Part shown: piece after piece, positions 8,404 through 16,907 of the stretch | How positions within the stretch are numbered: position 1 is the stretch's first letter | Layout: every line of letters begins with the position of its first letter | From: DTHT01 sp037444625 | GTDB lineage: Bacteria > Acidobacteriota > Terriglobia > Bryobacterales > Bryobacteraceae | Assembly: GCA_037444625.1 (NCBI GenBank) | Contig: JBBIMA010000012.1 | Span: 1 to 64,000, forward strand | Direction: 5' to 3' | DNA: 64,000 bases | Program-made: the position numbers and the translations under genes | The notes under the pieces: model-generated | What the model saw: only the letters and a program-made list of their open reading frames with translations | Database searches by the model: none | What the model was told of the DNA's origin: nothing

Positions 8404-9294
8404 ATGCGCGCCTCCGTCCTCGCGATTTGTTGGGTCTGGGTTGCGTCCGCCCAGCCTCCCTTTGTCCTGGAACAGCCCGTCAGCCTCAAGGTGGCCGCCG
8501 TGCAGTTCCGCTCCGGTTTCCGGCTGGATGACAATCGCAACCGCATCCTCGCCTTCCTGGAGCAACTGGCCCGGCAGCAGGTCCAAGTGGCCGTCTTTCC
8601 CGAGTGCGCCCTCACCGGCTACGACAAAGACGCCGCGCCCGCCGCCGCCCCCGGCGAGATCGTCGCGGCCGAAGACCAGATCCGTTCGGCCTGCCGCCGC
8701 CTGGGCATCGCTGCGGTCCTGGGCAGCGTCTACAAGACCGCGGAGCGTACCTACAACACGGCCGTGGTCTTCAACTCCCGGGGCGAGCTCGTCGAGCGCT
8801 ACGCCAAGCTCATGCTGGCCGGCGAGAAGTGGGCTACCCCGGGCAACCACATCGCCCTGTTCGAGCTGGAGGGCGTCCCCTCCGGCCTCATCATCTGTCA
8901 CGACGAGCGCTATCCCGAACTGGTCCGCCTGCCCGCCCTGGCCGGCGCGCGGCTCATCTATTACGTCAGCCACGAATCCGGCCTGAAGGAGGAGTCCAAG
9001 CTCGAGCCCTACCGCGCCCAGTTGATGGCCCGCGCCGTCGAGAACCAAGTCTTCATCGTGGCCGCCAACGCGCCCGCCAATTTCGATCTGACCGGCTCGC
9101 ACGGCCAGAGCCGCATCCTCAACGAAGACGGCAACGTGCTGCGCGAGGCTTCCTTCTTCGGCGAGGACGTGCTCATCGAGACCCTCCGCATCCGGCCCCG
9201 CCGGCTGGAACGTCCGCTCACCGGGCTGATGGGCCGGTGGTGGCGCCAGGGCCTGGAGCGGATGCTGGCTCTCCGCGGCTCGCCCCTGCCCTGA
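8404..9294 (+). CDS. Exported carbon-nitrogen hydrolase (nitrilase superfamily)
   Basis: 296 residues. An N-terminal hydrophobic segment (MRASVLAICWVWVASAQ) looks like a signal peptide, unusual for this mostly cytoplasmic superfamily. The Glu-Lys-Cys triad is visible: E67 in VAVFPECALTGYD, K135 in RYAKLML and C165 in GLIICHDERYPE. The second conserved Glu region and the ANAPANFD...GHGQ-like C-terminal part are intact, so the enzyme should hydrolyse a C-N bond (amide, nitrile or N-carbamoyl); the substrate is unknown. Start ATG 8404 is preferred to 8392 because the latter overlaps the -10 box. It follows the receptor gene by 50 bp on its own promoter and converges on ftsH. Confidence 0.8.
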   Translation: MRASVLAICWVWVASAQPPFVLEQPVSLKVAAVQFRSGFRLDDNRNRILAFLEQLARQQVQVAVFPECALTGYDKDAAPAAAPGEIVAAEDQIRSACRRLGIAAVLGSVYKTAERTYNTAVVFNSRGELVERYAKLMLAGEKWATPGNHIALFELEGVPSGLIICHDERYPELVRLPALAGARLIYYVSHESGLKEESKLEPYRAQLMARAVENQVFIVAANAPANFDLTGSHGQSRILNEDGNVLREASFFGEDVLIETLRIRPRRLERPLTGLMGRWWRQGLERMLALRGSPLP

Positions 9295-9304
9295 GACCAC
9301 GCCG

Positions 9305-9326
9305 GGCGGGCGCGGCCCCGCCGTTT
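9305..9326 (+). terminator. Possible short hairpin between hydrolase gene and ftsH
   Basis: GGCGGG (9305-9310), 6-nt loop, CCCGCC (9317-9322) then GTTT. It lies between two convergent genes, but the stem is short and the U tract minimal. Confidence 0.25.
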
Positions 9327-9330
9327 CCGC

Positions 9331-11181
9331 TCAGGCCGGACGCGCCGCCTCGCGCGCCAGCAGGGCCTCCAGTTCGCTCCGCTCCAGCGTCTCTTTGCGC
9401 ATCAGTTCCGCCACCACCCGGTCCATCTCTTCCCGCCGGCGGGAGAGAATCTGCTTGACCCGCGCGTAGGTGGCGTCCATGAAGCGCCGCACTTCGGCGT
9501 CAATCTGCTCGGCCGTCCGCTCGCTGTAGTTGCGCTCTTCGGCCGCGGGCGTCGCGCCCAGAAATCGCGCCGGATGGACCCGCCCGTAAGTGAGGATGCC
9601 CAGCTCGCGACTCATCCCGAAGCGCGTCACCATCTGGCGCACCAGCTCGGAGGCCCGCTCCAGATCGTCGGCCGCCCCGGTCGAGACCACCCCCTCATAA
9701 ACCAGGTCCTCCGCCGCCCGGCCGCCCAGCAGCACCGCCACCCGATCCTCCAGCTCCGGCCGCGTCAGCAGGCACTTCTCCTGGGTGGGAAGCTGAAGCG
9801 TGTGTCCCAGGGCGCCGATCGAGCGCGGGATGATCGAGATCCGGTGGACCGGATCCGCGCCCGGCAGCGAGAGCGCCACCAGGGCGTGCCCCGCCTCGTG
9901 ATAGGCCACCCGCTGCTTTTCCTCGCAGCTCAGGCAGCGGCTCTTCTTTTCCAGGCCCAGCAGCACGCGGTCAATGGCTTCCTCCAGGTCGCCCATCTCG
10001 ACTTGTTCGGCCCCCCGCCGCGCCGCCAGCAGCGCCGCCTCGTTGATGATGTTGGCCAGGTCCGCTCCCACCATGCCCGGCGTGCGCGCCGCCACCGTCT
10101 CCAGGTCGGCGTTCGGCCCCAGCTTCACCTTGCGCGCATGCACCCGCAGGATCTCCAGCCGGCCCTTCAGATCGGGCCGGTCCACCACCACGTGCCGGTC
10201 GAAACGCCCCGCGCGCAGCAGCGCCGGATCCAGCACCTCCGGCGTGTTGGTGGCCGCCATGATGATCACGCCCTTGGAGGGATCGAACCCGTCCATCTCC
10301 ACCAGCAACTGGTTGAGCGTCTGCTCCCGCTCGCTGTGGCTGACCACCAGACCCCCGGCCGCCCGCGAGCGTCCCAGCGCGTCCAGCTCGTCTATGAAAA
10401 CGATGCAAGGCGCCTTCTGCTTGGCCTGCTCAAACAGATCCCGCACGCGCGCCGCCCCCAGGCCCACGAACATCTCGACGAACTCCGAACCCGAGATGGA
10501 AAAGAACGGCACCCCGGCCTCGCCCGCCACCACCCGCGCCAGCAACGTCTTGCCCGTGCCCGGCGGCCCCACCAGCAGCACTCCCTTGGGAATCCGCCCG
10601 CCCAGCTTCTGATACTTGCCCGGCTGCTTGAGGAAATCCACGATCTCCACCAGCTCGTTGCGCGCCTCGTCCACCCCCGCCACGTCGGCGAAGCTCACCT
10701 CGATCCGGCTGGACTCATCGTAGATCTTGGCCCGGTTCTTGCCGAAGCTCAGCGGCCCCGTGGTCTGCCCCATGCGCCACATCCCATAGGCGTAGATCAG
10801 GAACAGCACGCCGATGGGCAGAATCCAAGAGAGCAGGAACTCCACCCACCAGGAGCGCACTTGTATCCGGCCGCTCAACTTGACCCCCCGAGCCTCCATC
10901 TCCCGCACCAGCGGCGTGTCGTCAATCCCCGGCAGTCGCGTCGCCACCAGCAGCGCCGGCCTGCCCTTGCTCCCCTCCGGCTTGGGCGCGCCGAGGAGCT
11001 GCCGCTCGGTGAGGTTGACTTCGGCCAGACGCCCCGCCTTCAGCTCCGCCACGAATTCGCTGTAGGACACCGTCCGCGGTTGGGGCGCGGTGAGCAGAAG
11101 CTGAAACAAATACAAGGCCAGGGCGGCGGCCGCCATGTAGGCCAGCGAGAACCGCCATTGCCGTTTCTGATGCCTGTCCAT
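9331..11181 (-). CDS. ftsH: ATP-dependent zinc metalloprotease FtsH
   Basis: 616-residue membrane-anchored AAA+ protease that degrades misfolded membrane proteins and short-lived regulators. Two membrane segments (about 12-30 and 114-134) flank a small periplasmic domain. The AAA module has Walker A GPPGTGKT (205-212), Walker B VFIDEL (261-266) and the second region of homology (about 309-330). The peptidase site is HEAGH at 428-432, with the third ligand in the downstream LGGRAAEDL segment. The tail is moderate and lacks a long Gly-rich extension. The ATG at 11181 is chosen over an upstream in-frame start because GGAGG lies 6 nt before it. A TATGCT -10-like element is at 11227-11222. Divergent from rlmN. 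Confidence 0.96.
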   Translation of the reverse strand: MDRHQKRQWRFSLAYMAAAALALYLFQLLLTAPQPRTVSYSEFVAELKAGRLAEVNLTERQLLGAPKPEGSKGRPALLVATRLPGIDDTPLVREMEARGVKLSGRIQVRSWWVEFLLSWILPIGVLFLIYAYGMWRMGQTTGPLSFGKNRAKIYDESSRIEVSFADVAGVDEARNELVEIVDFLKQPGKYQKLGGRIPKGVLLVGPPGTGKTLLARVVAGEAGVPFFSISGSEFVEMFVGLGAARVRDLFEQAKQKAPCIVFIDELDALGRSRAAGGLVVSHSEREQTLNQLLVEMDGFDPSKGVIIMAATNTPEVLDPALLRAGRFDRHVVVDRPDLKGRLEILRVHARKVKLGPNADLETVAARTPGMVGADLANIINEAALLAARRGAEQVEMGDLEEAIDRVLLGLEKKSRCLSCEEKQRVAYHEAGHALVALSLPGADPVHRISIIPRSIGALGHTLQLPTQEKCLLTRPELEDRVAVLLGGRAAEDLVYEGVVSTGAADDLERASELVRQMVTRFGMSRELGILTYGRVHPARFLGATPAAEERNYSERTAEQIDAEVRRFMDATYARVKQILSRRREEMDRVVAELMRKETLERSELEALLAREAARPA

Positions 11182-11257
11182 AGCCCGCCTCCGCACTACG
11201 GACCCGCAGTCCGCTGCTATCAGCATAGCTTTCAACAGGCGCCCCGGGCGGCGATGT

Positions 11258-11263
11258 TACCCT
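11258..11263 (+). promoter_or_regulatory. -10 box TACCCT abutting rlmN start
   Basis: TACCCT ends 6 nt before the rlmN ATG at 11270; no Shine-Dalgarno site in between. Another member of the short-leader promoter set. Confidence 0.4.
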
Positions 11264-11269
11264 GAAATC

Positions 11270-12352
11270 ATGGCGGTCTTGCTGGGCCTGGACCGGGAGG
11301 AACTGGCCGCCTTGCTCGGCCCCGAGCAGCCGCCCTACCGCGCCCGCCAGCTTTACCAGGCCCTCTACCGGCAAGCAGCGAGCGATCCGGCCTCCGCCAC
11401 CTCGCTGCCCCTGGACTTGCGCCGCCGCTTGAGCGCCCAACACCGCTTCGGCTGGCCCCGGATCGAGCGCCGCTGGGATTCCGCCGACGGCACCCGCCGC
11501 TACCTGCTTCGTTTGGACGACGGCCGCACCGTCGAATCCGTGCTCATGCCCGAGGGCGCCCGCACGACCATCTGCGTCTCCACCCAGGTCGGCTGTCCCC
11601 TCGGTTGCCGCTTTTGTCTCACCGCCCAGATGGGCTTCGAGCGCAACCTCACCGCCGGCGAAATCGTCGCCCAGGTCCTGCTGCTGGCCGGGTTGCACGG
11701 GCTCCAGCCCGGCCAGAGCCGCCTCAACGTAGTCCTGATGGGACAGGGCGAGCCCCTGCTCAACCTGGAGAACGTCCTCAAGGCCACCCGCCTGCTGACC
11801 GATCCCGCAGGCTTCGGCCTTTCCCCCCGCCGCATCACCCTTTCCACCGTCGGCATCATCCCCATGATTCGCCGCCTCGCCGCGGCCGAAATCCGGCCTA
11901 AGCTGGCCGTCTCGCTCCACGCCACCCGCCAGCAGGACCGCCTGCGCCTGGTTCCCGCCGCCCGCCGCTATCCCCTGGAGGAACTCATCCGGGCCTGCCG
12001 CGCCTATCCCTTGCGCTCCTGGGAAAGGCTCACCTTCGAGTACGTCCTGCTCGGGGACGTCAACGACTCGGAAGCCGACGCCCGCCGCCTGGTCGGACTC
12101 CTCGCCCCTCTGAAGGCCAAGGTCAACCTGATCCCGCTCAACCCGGGCCCGGGCATCCCTTACGCGCCGCCCCGGCCCGAGAGGGTGCTCGCCTTCCAGC
12201 GCATCGTGCGCCGCGCCTTGCCCTGCTTGCTGCGCAAGCCGCGCGGCCAGGATATCTTCGCCGCTTGCGGCCAGCTCCGCCGCATGGCCTCTCCCGGGCA
12301 GGCTTCTCTCAGCCCCGAGCCGCGATCTCGACCTTCGCCAGCCGTTCGGTGA
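11270..12352 (+). CDS. rlmN: Dual-specificity 23S rRNA/tRNA adenine-C2 methyltransferase RlmN
   Basis: 360-residue radical-SAM enzyme that methylates C2 of A2503 in 23S rRNA and of A37 in some tRNAs. The 4Fe-4S cluster motif CPLGCRFC supplies C109, C113 and C116. The catalytic cysteine that forms the protein-RNA intermediate is C333 in FAACGQL. Other family landmarks are GQGEPLLN, the STVGIIPMI segment, SLHAT and IPLNPG. A Ser/Pro/Arg-rich tail of about 20 residues after the catalytic part overlaps the end of the convergent dehydrogenase gene by 44 bp. The start is ATG 11270 without ribosome site, just downstream of a TACCCT -10. Confidence 0.95.
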   Translation: MAVLLGLDREELAALLGPEQPPYRARQLYQALYRQAASDPASATSLPLDLRRRLSAQHRFGWPRIERRWDSADGTRRYLLRLDDGRTVESVLMPEGARTTICVSTQVGCPLGCRFCLTAQMGFERNLTAGEIVAQVLLLAGLHGLQPGQSRLNVVLMGQGEPLLNLENVLKATRLLTDPAGFGLSPRRITLSTVGIIPMIRRLAAAEIRPKLAVSLHATRQQDRLRLVPAARRYPLEELIRACRAYPLRSWERLTFEYVLLGDVNDSEADARRLVGLLAPLKAKVNLIPLNPGPGIPYAPPRPERVLAFQRIVRRALPCLLRKPRGQDIFAACGQLRRMASPGQASLSPEPRSRPSPAVR

Positions 12353-13202
12353 AGCGTACGATGCCCGAGTGATCCAGCTCGCCCTCGCCCTCGTTGACCA
12401 GCGCGGTCAGCATCTGCTGCACCAGACTGGTCACCGGCAGCGGCACGCTCAAGGCTTCCGCCGCCTTCAGCGCGTTGCGCAGATCTTTCTGATGCAGCCG
12501 GATGCGAAAACCCGGCTGGAAATTCCGGCTCAGGATCATGGGCGCCTTGGCGTTCAGGGCCGCACTGCCCGCCAGCCCGCCCTTCACCGCGTTGAACACC
12601 ACTTGGGGATCCACTCCCGCTTTGGTCGCCAGCGCCAGCGCCTCCCCGATCGCCGCGATGTTCACCGCCACCATGATCTGGTTGGCCAGCTTGGTCACGT
12701 TGCCCGCTCCCACCGGCCCGGTCAGAGTGACGGACCGGCCCATGGCCTCGAACACCGGCAGCGCCTTCTGAAAAACGCCCGCCTCCCCGCCCACCATGAT
12801 GGCCAGCGTCGCGTGGATCGCGCCCGGCTCGCCCCCGGAGACCGGAGCGTCCAGGAACTCCACCCCGCGCCGGGCACACTCCTCGCCCACCCGGCGCGCC
12901 ACCATCGGGCTGATCGAACTCATGTCAATCACCAGCAGGCCCGGGCGCGCCGCTTCCAGCACCCCGTCCGGACCCAGGATCACCTGCTCGACCTCCGGAC
13001 CGTCGGGCAGCATGGTGATCACGATCTCCGAGCGCGCCGCCACCTCCCGCGGCGAGCCGCCCCGCGCCGCACCCGCCGCCGCCAGCTCCTCGACCGGCTC
13101 CGGGCGCACGTCGTGAACCGTCAGCTCGTGCCCCGCCTTCATCAAATTGCGCGCCATGGGCTTGCCCATAATGCCCAAACCGATGAACCCGATTTTCGCC
13201 AC
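12309..13202 (-). CDS. Beta-hydroxyacid dehydrogenase (tartronate-semialdehyde reductase-like)
   Basis: 297 residues, the usual length for the 3-hydroxyisobutyrate dehydrogenase / 2-hydroxy-3-oxopropionate reductase family. The Rossmann motif GFIGLGIMG is at the very N-terminus. The substrate-binding signature DAPVSGGEPGA is present, and the catalytic lysine lies in GNVTKLANQ. The overall sequence looks closest to GarR-type tartronate-semialdehyde reductases (NAD(P)H-dependent reduction to glycerate), but sequence alone cannot separate the subgroups. Start GTG 13202 has an AAAGGAG site upstream; a longer frame from 13241 lacks one. It lies 35 bp downstream of the large flavoprotein gene on the same strand, so they probably share a transcript. 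Its 3' end overlaps that of rlmN. Confidence 0.88.
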   Translation of the reverse strand: MAKIGFIGLGIMGKPMARNLMKAGHELTVHDVRPEPVEELAAAGAARGGSPREVAARSEIVITMLPDGPEVEQVILGPDGVLEAARPGLLVIDMSSISPMVARRVGEECARRGVEFLDAPVSGGEPGAIHATLAIMVGGEAGVFQKALPVFEAMGRSVTLTGPVGAGNVTKLANQIMVAVNIAAIGEALALATKAGVDPQVVFNAVKGGLAGSAALNAKAPMILSRNFQPGFRIRLHQKDLRNALKAAEALSVPLPVTSLVQQMLTALVNEGEGELDHSGIVRFTERLAKVEIAARG

Positions 13203-13237
13203 TGTGCTCTCCTTTCCTTGAACTCCCTCCGGCGCTC

Positions 13238-15865
13238 TCAAGCCGCCGGCGCCGGGCAGCTTTGCGCCGCCAGCCAGGCGTCCAGCTCGCGGGCCGCCCG
13301 CGTCCCCTCGGCCACCGCCTGGACCACGGTCGTTCCTCCGTTGACGATATCACCCGCGGCGAATACGCCCGGCCGGCTGGTCGCCAGCGTTCCCGCCTGC
13401 GTCCAGATCAGCCCGCGCTCGAAACGCACACCCGGCAGCGCCCGCCTCAGTTCCTCGTCCGCCTCCTGGCCGATGGCTTCCACCACCCAATCCGCCGGCA
13501 GCACGTGCTCGGAGCCGGGGATCTCGATCGGTTTGCGCCGCCCGTCCGGCCCGGGCTCGCCCAGCCGCGTGCGGATCACGCGCAACCCGGTGAGCCGGCC
13601 TGCGGCGTCCGTCACGTAACCCAGCGGCTGGGTCAGGATCAGGAAGTGAACTCCCGATCGCACCGCCTGATCGCGCTCTTCCGGCCAGGCCGGCATCTCC
13701 ACGAACGAACGCCGGTAGACGATCGCCACCTGCTCGGCCCCCGCCCGCTGGGCCGACACAGCCGCATCAATCGCCGTGTTACCCCCTCCCAGCACCAGCA
13801 CCGTTCCTCTGACCCGCTCTCCATTCTTCACGCGCACCAGAAACTCCAGCGCCCCGATCACCCCGGAGGCCGGACGCGCCGCCCCCGGCAGCTCGACCGA
13901 CCGGTTCAGGCCCAGCGCCACCACCACGCCTTGGAAACCTTCCTTCAGCACATCCTCCAGCGTATAGTCCGCCCCCAACCGCACGTACTGCCGGTGCTCG
14001 ACCACCCCGCTGGAGGCCAGCACGTCGTGAATCTCCCGCTGCAACACCGTTTCGGGAAGACGCTCGGCCGGGATGGTCTGCTTGGCCAGACCCCCCAGCG
14101 CCGCCCCGCGGTCCAGCAGCGTCACCTGATGGCCCAGCGACGCCAGCGTCGCCGCCGCCGCGATCCCCGCCGGCCCCGCGCCCAGCACCGCCACGCGCCG
14201 CCCGCCGCCCGCCCGAGGCCGCCCTTCCGCCGCCCAACCTTCCTCGACCGCCTTCCGGCTCACCCACCTCTGTAGGTGGCGGATCGGCACCGGCTCCTTG
14301 TAGTGCCGGTTGATGCAGCCCGCTTCGCACAGCGTCTCGGCCGGACAAACGTAGCCGCACACGGCCGCCAGCACGTTGGCCTCCCGCAGCGTCTCGTAGG
14401 CCTCTCGGAACCGGCCTTGCGCGATGGCCCCCACGAACTTGGGGATGTTCACGCGCGCCGGGCAACGGCCCACGCAGGTCGGGTCGTTGCACTGAAGGCA
14501 CGTCTTGGCCATGGCCGTGATCGTGTCCAGGGCCTCGGCCCGCCCCGCCTTGTAAATCGGCTCGTAGATCGCCGCGTCGCGCGGCACGCACCCGGTGCGC
14601 CCGCCGTCCCGCATGATCTGCGTGCAAGCCGAACAGGCCACGCACACCCGTTCCGGATCCAGCCGCCCGCGTTCGGCCAGATCCCGCGCGAAGTCCGGGT
14701 AGGCGAACGCCATCCGCCCCAGTCCCACCAGCGTCACCCATCCCTTGCGCAGGCTCCCCGCCGCCACGTAAGGGAAGAACTGCCGCAGCCAGGAATACCC
14801 GGCCGCGATCACCGGCAGATCCGGGAAGGCCTGCTGAACGGCCCGCACCACCGCCACGAAGCGCGCCACCCCGGCCAGGGGGTGCTCGGCCGGCACCGGC
14901 GCGCCGGCGGTCGGCAAATCGAACGGCCGGTTCACGTGCGGGTTGTAGTAGGGATTGCCCACCGTGATGTTGACCAGCGGTGCTCCGCTCTGCTTCAGGA
15001 AGCGCACCAGCTCGATCGGCTCGCTCAGATCCGGCTTGCCGGCATCCTCCCGGTCCACCCCGAAGCCGTAAGGGTAGGCCATGGCGTCGTAGGCGTTCAG
15101 GCGCGAGGTGACGATCAGCCCGGGCGCCGCCTGGCGGATCTTCCCCACGATGTTGCGGAAGAACCGGGTGCGGTTCTCGAACGAACCGCCGTAACGGCCC
15201 GGGCGGGTGTGGGAAGCGTGCAGCTCGGAAATCAGATAGCGATGGCAGGCCTTGACGTCCACCCCGTCGAAGCCCGCCCGCTGCGCGCACAGCGCCGCCT
15301 CGACGTAGCGGTCCTCCAGCCGCTCCAGCTCTTCGTCGCTGATGAGCGGGTAATCCGCCGGCAGGTTGTGGATCGGGTCCAGGTAGGGCGAGCGGTGAGC
15401 GATGATGGGCGTCGGCTTGCGCCCCGGCTTGCTGTAGCGGCCCGAGTGCGTCAACTGCAAGACCAGCAGGGGCCGATGGCCGCAGGCCTCGCGCGCCGTT
15501 TTCAGAGTTTCCGCCGCCAGGGCCGCGAACTCCCGCACCACTGCCTCGTGGATCCACAACTGCCGCGGGTTGGCGCGCGATTCCGGCGTCACGGCCGTGG
15601 CCTCGAACCACAGCAAGCCCGCGCCGCCGGCCGCAAAGCGGCGATAGCGCCGCCAGGTCAGCTCGTCCGGCGCCCCGTCCTCCCGGCCGTCGCATCCTTC
15701 CATGGGCTGCACGACCAGCCGGTTGGGCAGACGGCGGCCGGCGATCTCGATCGGCGCCAGCAGGGGGCTGATGTCCCGGCTGACCTCCAGATCCAGGCCC
15801 AGCTCCCGGATCCGCCGCTCGACCTCGTCGAGGGAATGAAAGCAAAACTGCTCATGGGCCGGCAT
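13238..15865 (-). CDS. Fusion flavoprotein: old-yellow-enzyme barrel plus GltD-like dicluster/NAD(P) module
   Basis: 875 residues with two linked redox modules. Residues about 35-405 form an OYE-type FMN TIM barrel (RLPNRLVVQPMEG, LLVLQLTHSGRYSKPG, HASHTRPGRYGGSFENR). A Cys cluster C408-C411-C414-C426 follows, as in 2,4-dienoyl-CoA reductase-type enzymes. Residues about 450-540 are a GltD-like domain with two further cysteine sets (C456, C459, C464, C468 and C503, C507, C513, C517). Then comes an FAD/NAD(P) domain beginning VAVLGAGPAGIAA (559-571) with a second GxGxxG-type site in VLVLGGGNTAID. The likely chain is NAD(P)H to FAD to Fe-S to FMN to an unknown enone or other substrate. Start ATG 15865 has a TATAAT 12 nt upstream. 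Probably co-transcribed with the dehydrogenase at 12309-13202. Confidence 0.85.
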   Translation of the reverse strand: MPAHEQFCFHSLDEVERRIRELGLDLEVSRDISPLLAPIEIAGRRLPNRLVVQPMEGCDGREDGAPDELTWRRYRRFAAGGAGLLWFEATAVTPESRANPRQLWIHEAVVREFAALAAETLKTAREACGHRPLLVLQLTHSGRYSKPGRKPTPIIAHRSPYLDPIHNLPADYPLISDEELERLEDRYVEAALCAQRAGFDGVDVKACHRYLISELHASHTRPGRYGGSFENRTRFFRNIVGKIRQAAPGLIVTSRLNAYDAMAYPYGFGVDREDAGKPDLSEPIELVRFLKQSGAPLVNITVGNPYYNPHVNRPFDLPTAGAPVPAEHPLAGVARFVAVVRAVQQAFPDLPVIAAGYSWLRQFFPYVAAGSLRKGWVTLVGLGRMAFAYPDFARDLAERGRLDPERVCVACSACTQIMRDGGRTGCVPRDAAIYEPIYKAGRAEALDTITAMAKTCLQCNDPTCVGRCPARVNIPKFVGAIAQGRFREAYETLREANVLAAVCGYVCPAETLCEAGCINRHYKEPVPIRHLQRWVSRKAVEEGWAAEGRPRAGGGRRVAVLGAGPAGIAAAATLASLGHQVTLLDRGAALGGLAKQTIPAERLPETVLQREIHDVLASSGVVEHRQYVRLGADYTLEDVLKEGFQGVVVALGLNRSVELPGAARPASGVIGALEFLVRVKNGERVRGTVLVLGGGNTAIDAAVSAQRAGAEQVAIVYRRSFVEMPAWPEERDQAVRSGVHFLILTQPLGYVTDAAGRLTGLRVIRTRLGEPGPDGRRKPIEIPGSEHVLPADWVVEAIGQEADEELRRALPGVRFERGLIWTQAGTLATSRPGVFAAGDIVNGGTTVVQAVAEGTRAARELDAWLAAQSCPAPAA

Positions 15866-15877
15866 GGGTAAACACCG

Positions 15878-15883
15878 ATTATA
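15878..15883 (-). promoter_or_regulatory. -10 box TATAAT for the fusion flavoprotein
   Basis: Perfect TATAAT on the minus strand, ending 12 nt before the ATG at 15865. Together with the opposite TATAAT at 15920-15925 it forms a compact divergent promoter region of 67 bp. Confidence 0.55.
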
Positions 15884-15919
15884 GTCTGAACCGCCCGCAG
15901 GCCCCGGCCGCGCGCGGCT

Positions 15920-15925
15920 TATAAT
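15920..15925 (+). promoter_or_regulatory. -10 box TATAAT abutting start of the TGA-interrupted gene
   Basis: Perfect TATAAT ending 7 nt before the ATG at 15933, so the predicted transcript begins at or beside the A of the start codon. No -35 or ribosome site visible. Confidence 0.5.
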
Positions 15926-15932
15926 GGCGGCG

Positions 15933-16895
15933 ATGGTCCGAACGCTGCTGTTCGCCTTCGCACTCGCCATGACCGCCGCCTCCCAAGTCCGGATCGAGAA
16001 GATCGCCTATCAGGGCTGGAACGATTGATACCGCCTCACGAACGGCCGCCTGGAGCTGGTCGTCGTGGCCGACGTCGGCCCGCGCATCCTGCGCTGCTCC
16101 GTGCCCGGCGGGCGGAATCTCTTCAAGGAGTTCCCCGAACAGCTCGGCAAGAGCGGCGAGAAGGAGTTCCAGCTCCGCGGCGGGCACCGGCTCTGGGTGG
16201 CGCCCGAGCGGCTGGCCACCACTTGGGCGCCGGATAACGTTCCGGTGCGGGTCCGGATCCGGGAGGGGGAGCTGGAGGCGACCGCGCCGGTGGAGCCGGG
16301 CACCGGGCTGGAAAAACAAATCGTCATCAAAATGTCGAACTCCGAAGCCCGCCTCGAAATCCTCCACCGCCTCCGCAACGCCAACCCCTGGGCCGTCGAG
16401 TTCGCCCCTTGGGCCCTGACCATGATGGCTCCCGGCGGCGCCGCCATCGCCGGCTTCCCGCCCCGCGGCAAGCACCCCGAGGTTCTGCTGCCCACCAACC
16501 CCCTCGTCCTGTGGGCCTACACCGACCTTTCGGACCCACGCTGGAAATTCTTCTCCAAGTACCTGGTCTTGCGCCAGGACCCCGCCCGGCCCGAACCTCA
16601 GAAAATCGGCCTCTTCAATCCCCACACCTGGGCCGCCTACCTGCTCGGCACGGACCTGTTCTTCAAGGAGACCGCCGCCGACCCCGCCGCCCAGTACCCC
16701 GATTTCGGCTGCTCGCTGGAGACCTTCGCCAACGCCGACTTCCTCGAGCTGGAGACCCTCGGGCCGCTGCGCAAGGTCGAACCCGGCGCCGTCGTCGAGC
16801 ATCGCGAGACCTGGCGGCTGGCCTCCGACGTGCGCCTCAGCGCCTGGACCGAACCGGAACTGGATCGCCTGCTGGCTCCCCTGCTGGCCCGCTAA
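15933..16895 (+). pseudogene. Secreted protein gene interrupted by an in-frame TGA at codon 32
   Basis: From ATG 15933 the frame encodes a good signal peptide (MVRTLLFAFALAMTAASQ) and then RIEKIAYQGWND. It hits TGA at 16026-16028 and continues uninterrupted for 288 more codons (YRLTNGRLELVVVADVGPRI...) to TAA at 16893-16895. Both sides clearly belong to one protein, a secreted beta-rich family of unknown function that I have seen in Acidobacteria and Verrucomicrobia (possibly DUF4380-like; from memory only). Explanations are a nonsense mutation, a base error, or recoding of UGA as selenocysteine. A 6-bp stem (16042-16047 with 16058-16063, one G-U pair) carrying a 10-nt loop that starts with G sits 13 nt after the TGA, as in bacterial SECIS elements. 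Re-initiation is also possible at GTG 16065, 9 nt after a GGAG, but would give an unexported protein. Confidence 0.7.
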
Positions 16896-16907
16896 GCCTC
16901 CGCCCCC

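Noticed and set aside
16068..16081. Perfect palindrome GGCCGACGTCGGCC downstream of the in-frame TGA, considered as SECIS
   Set aside because: It begins about 40 nt after the TGA, farther than bacterial SECIS loops usually lie, and simply encodes the conserved A-D-V-G-P; the nearer hairpin at 16042-16063 fits better.
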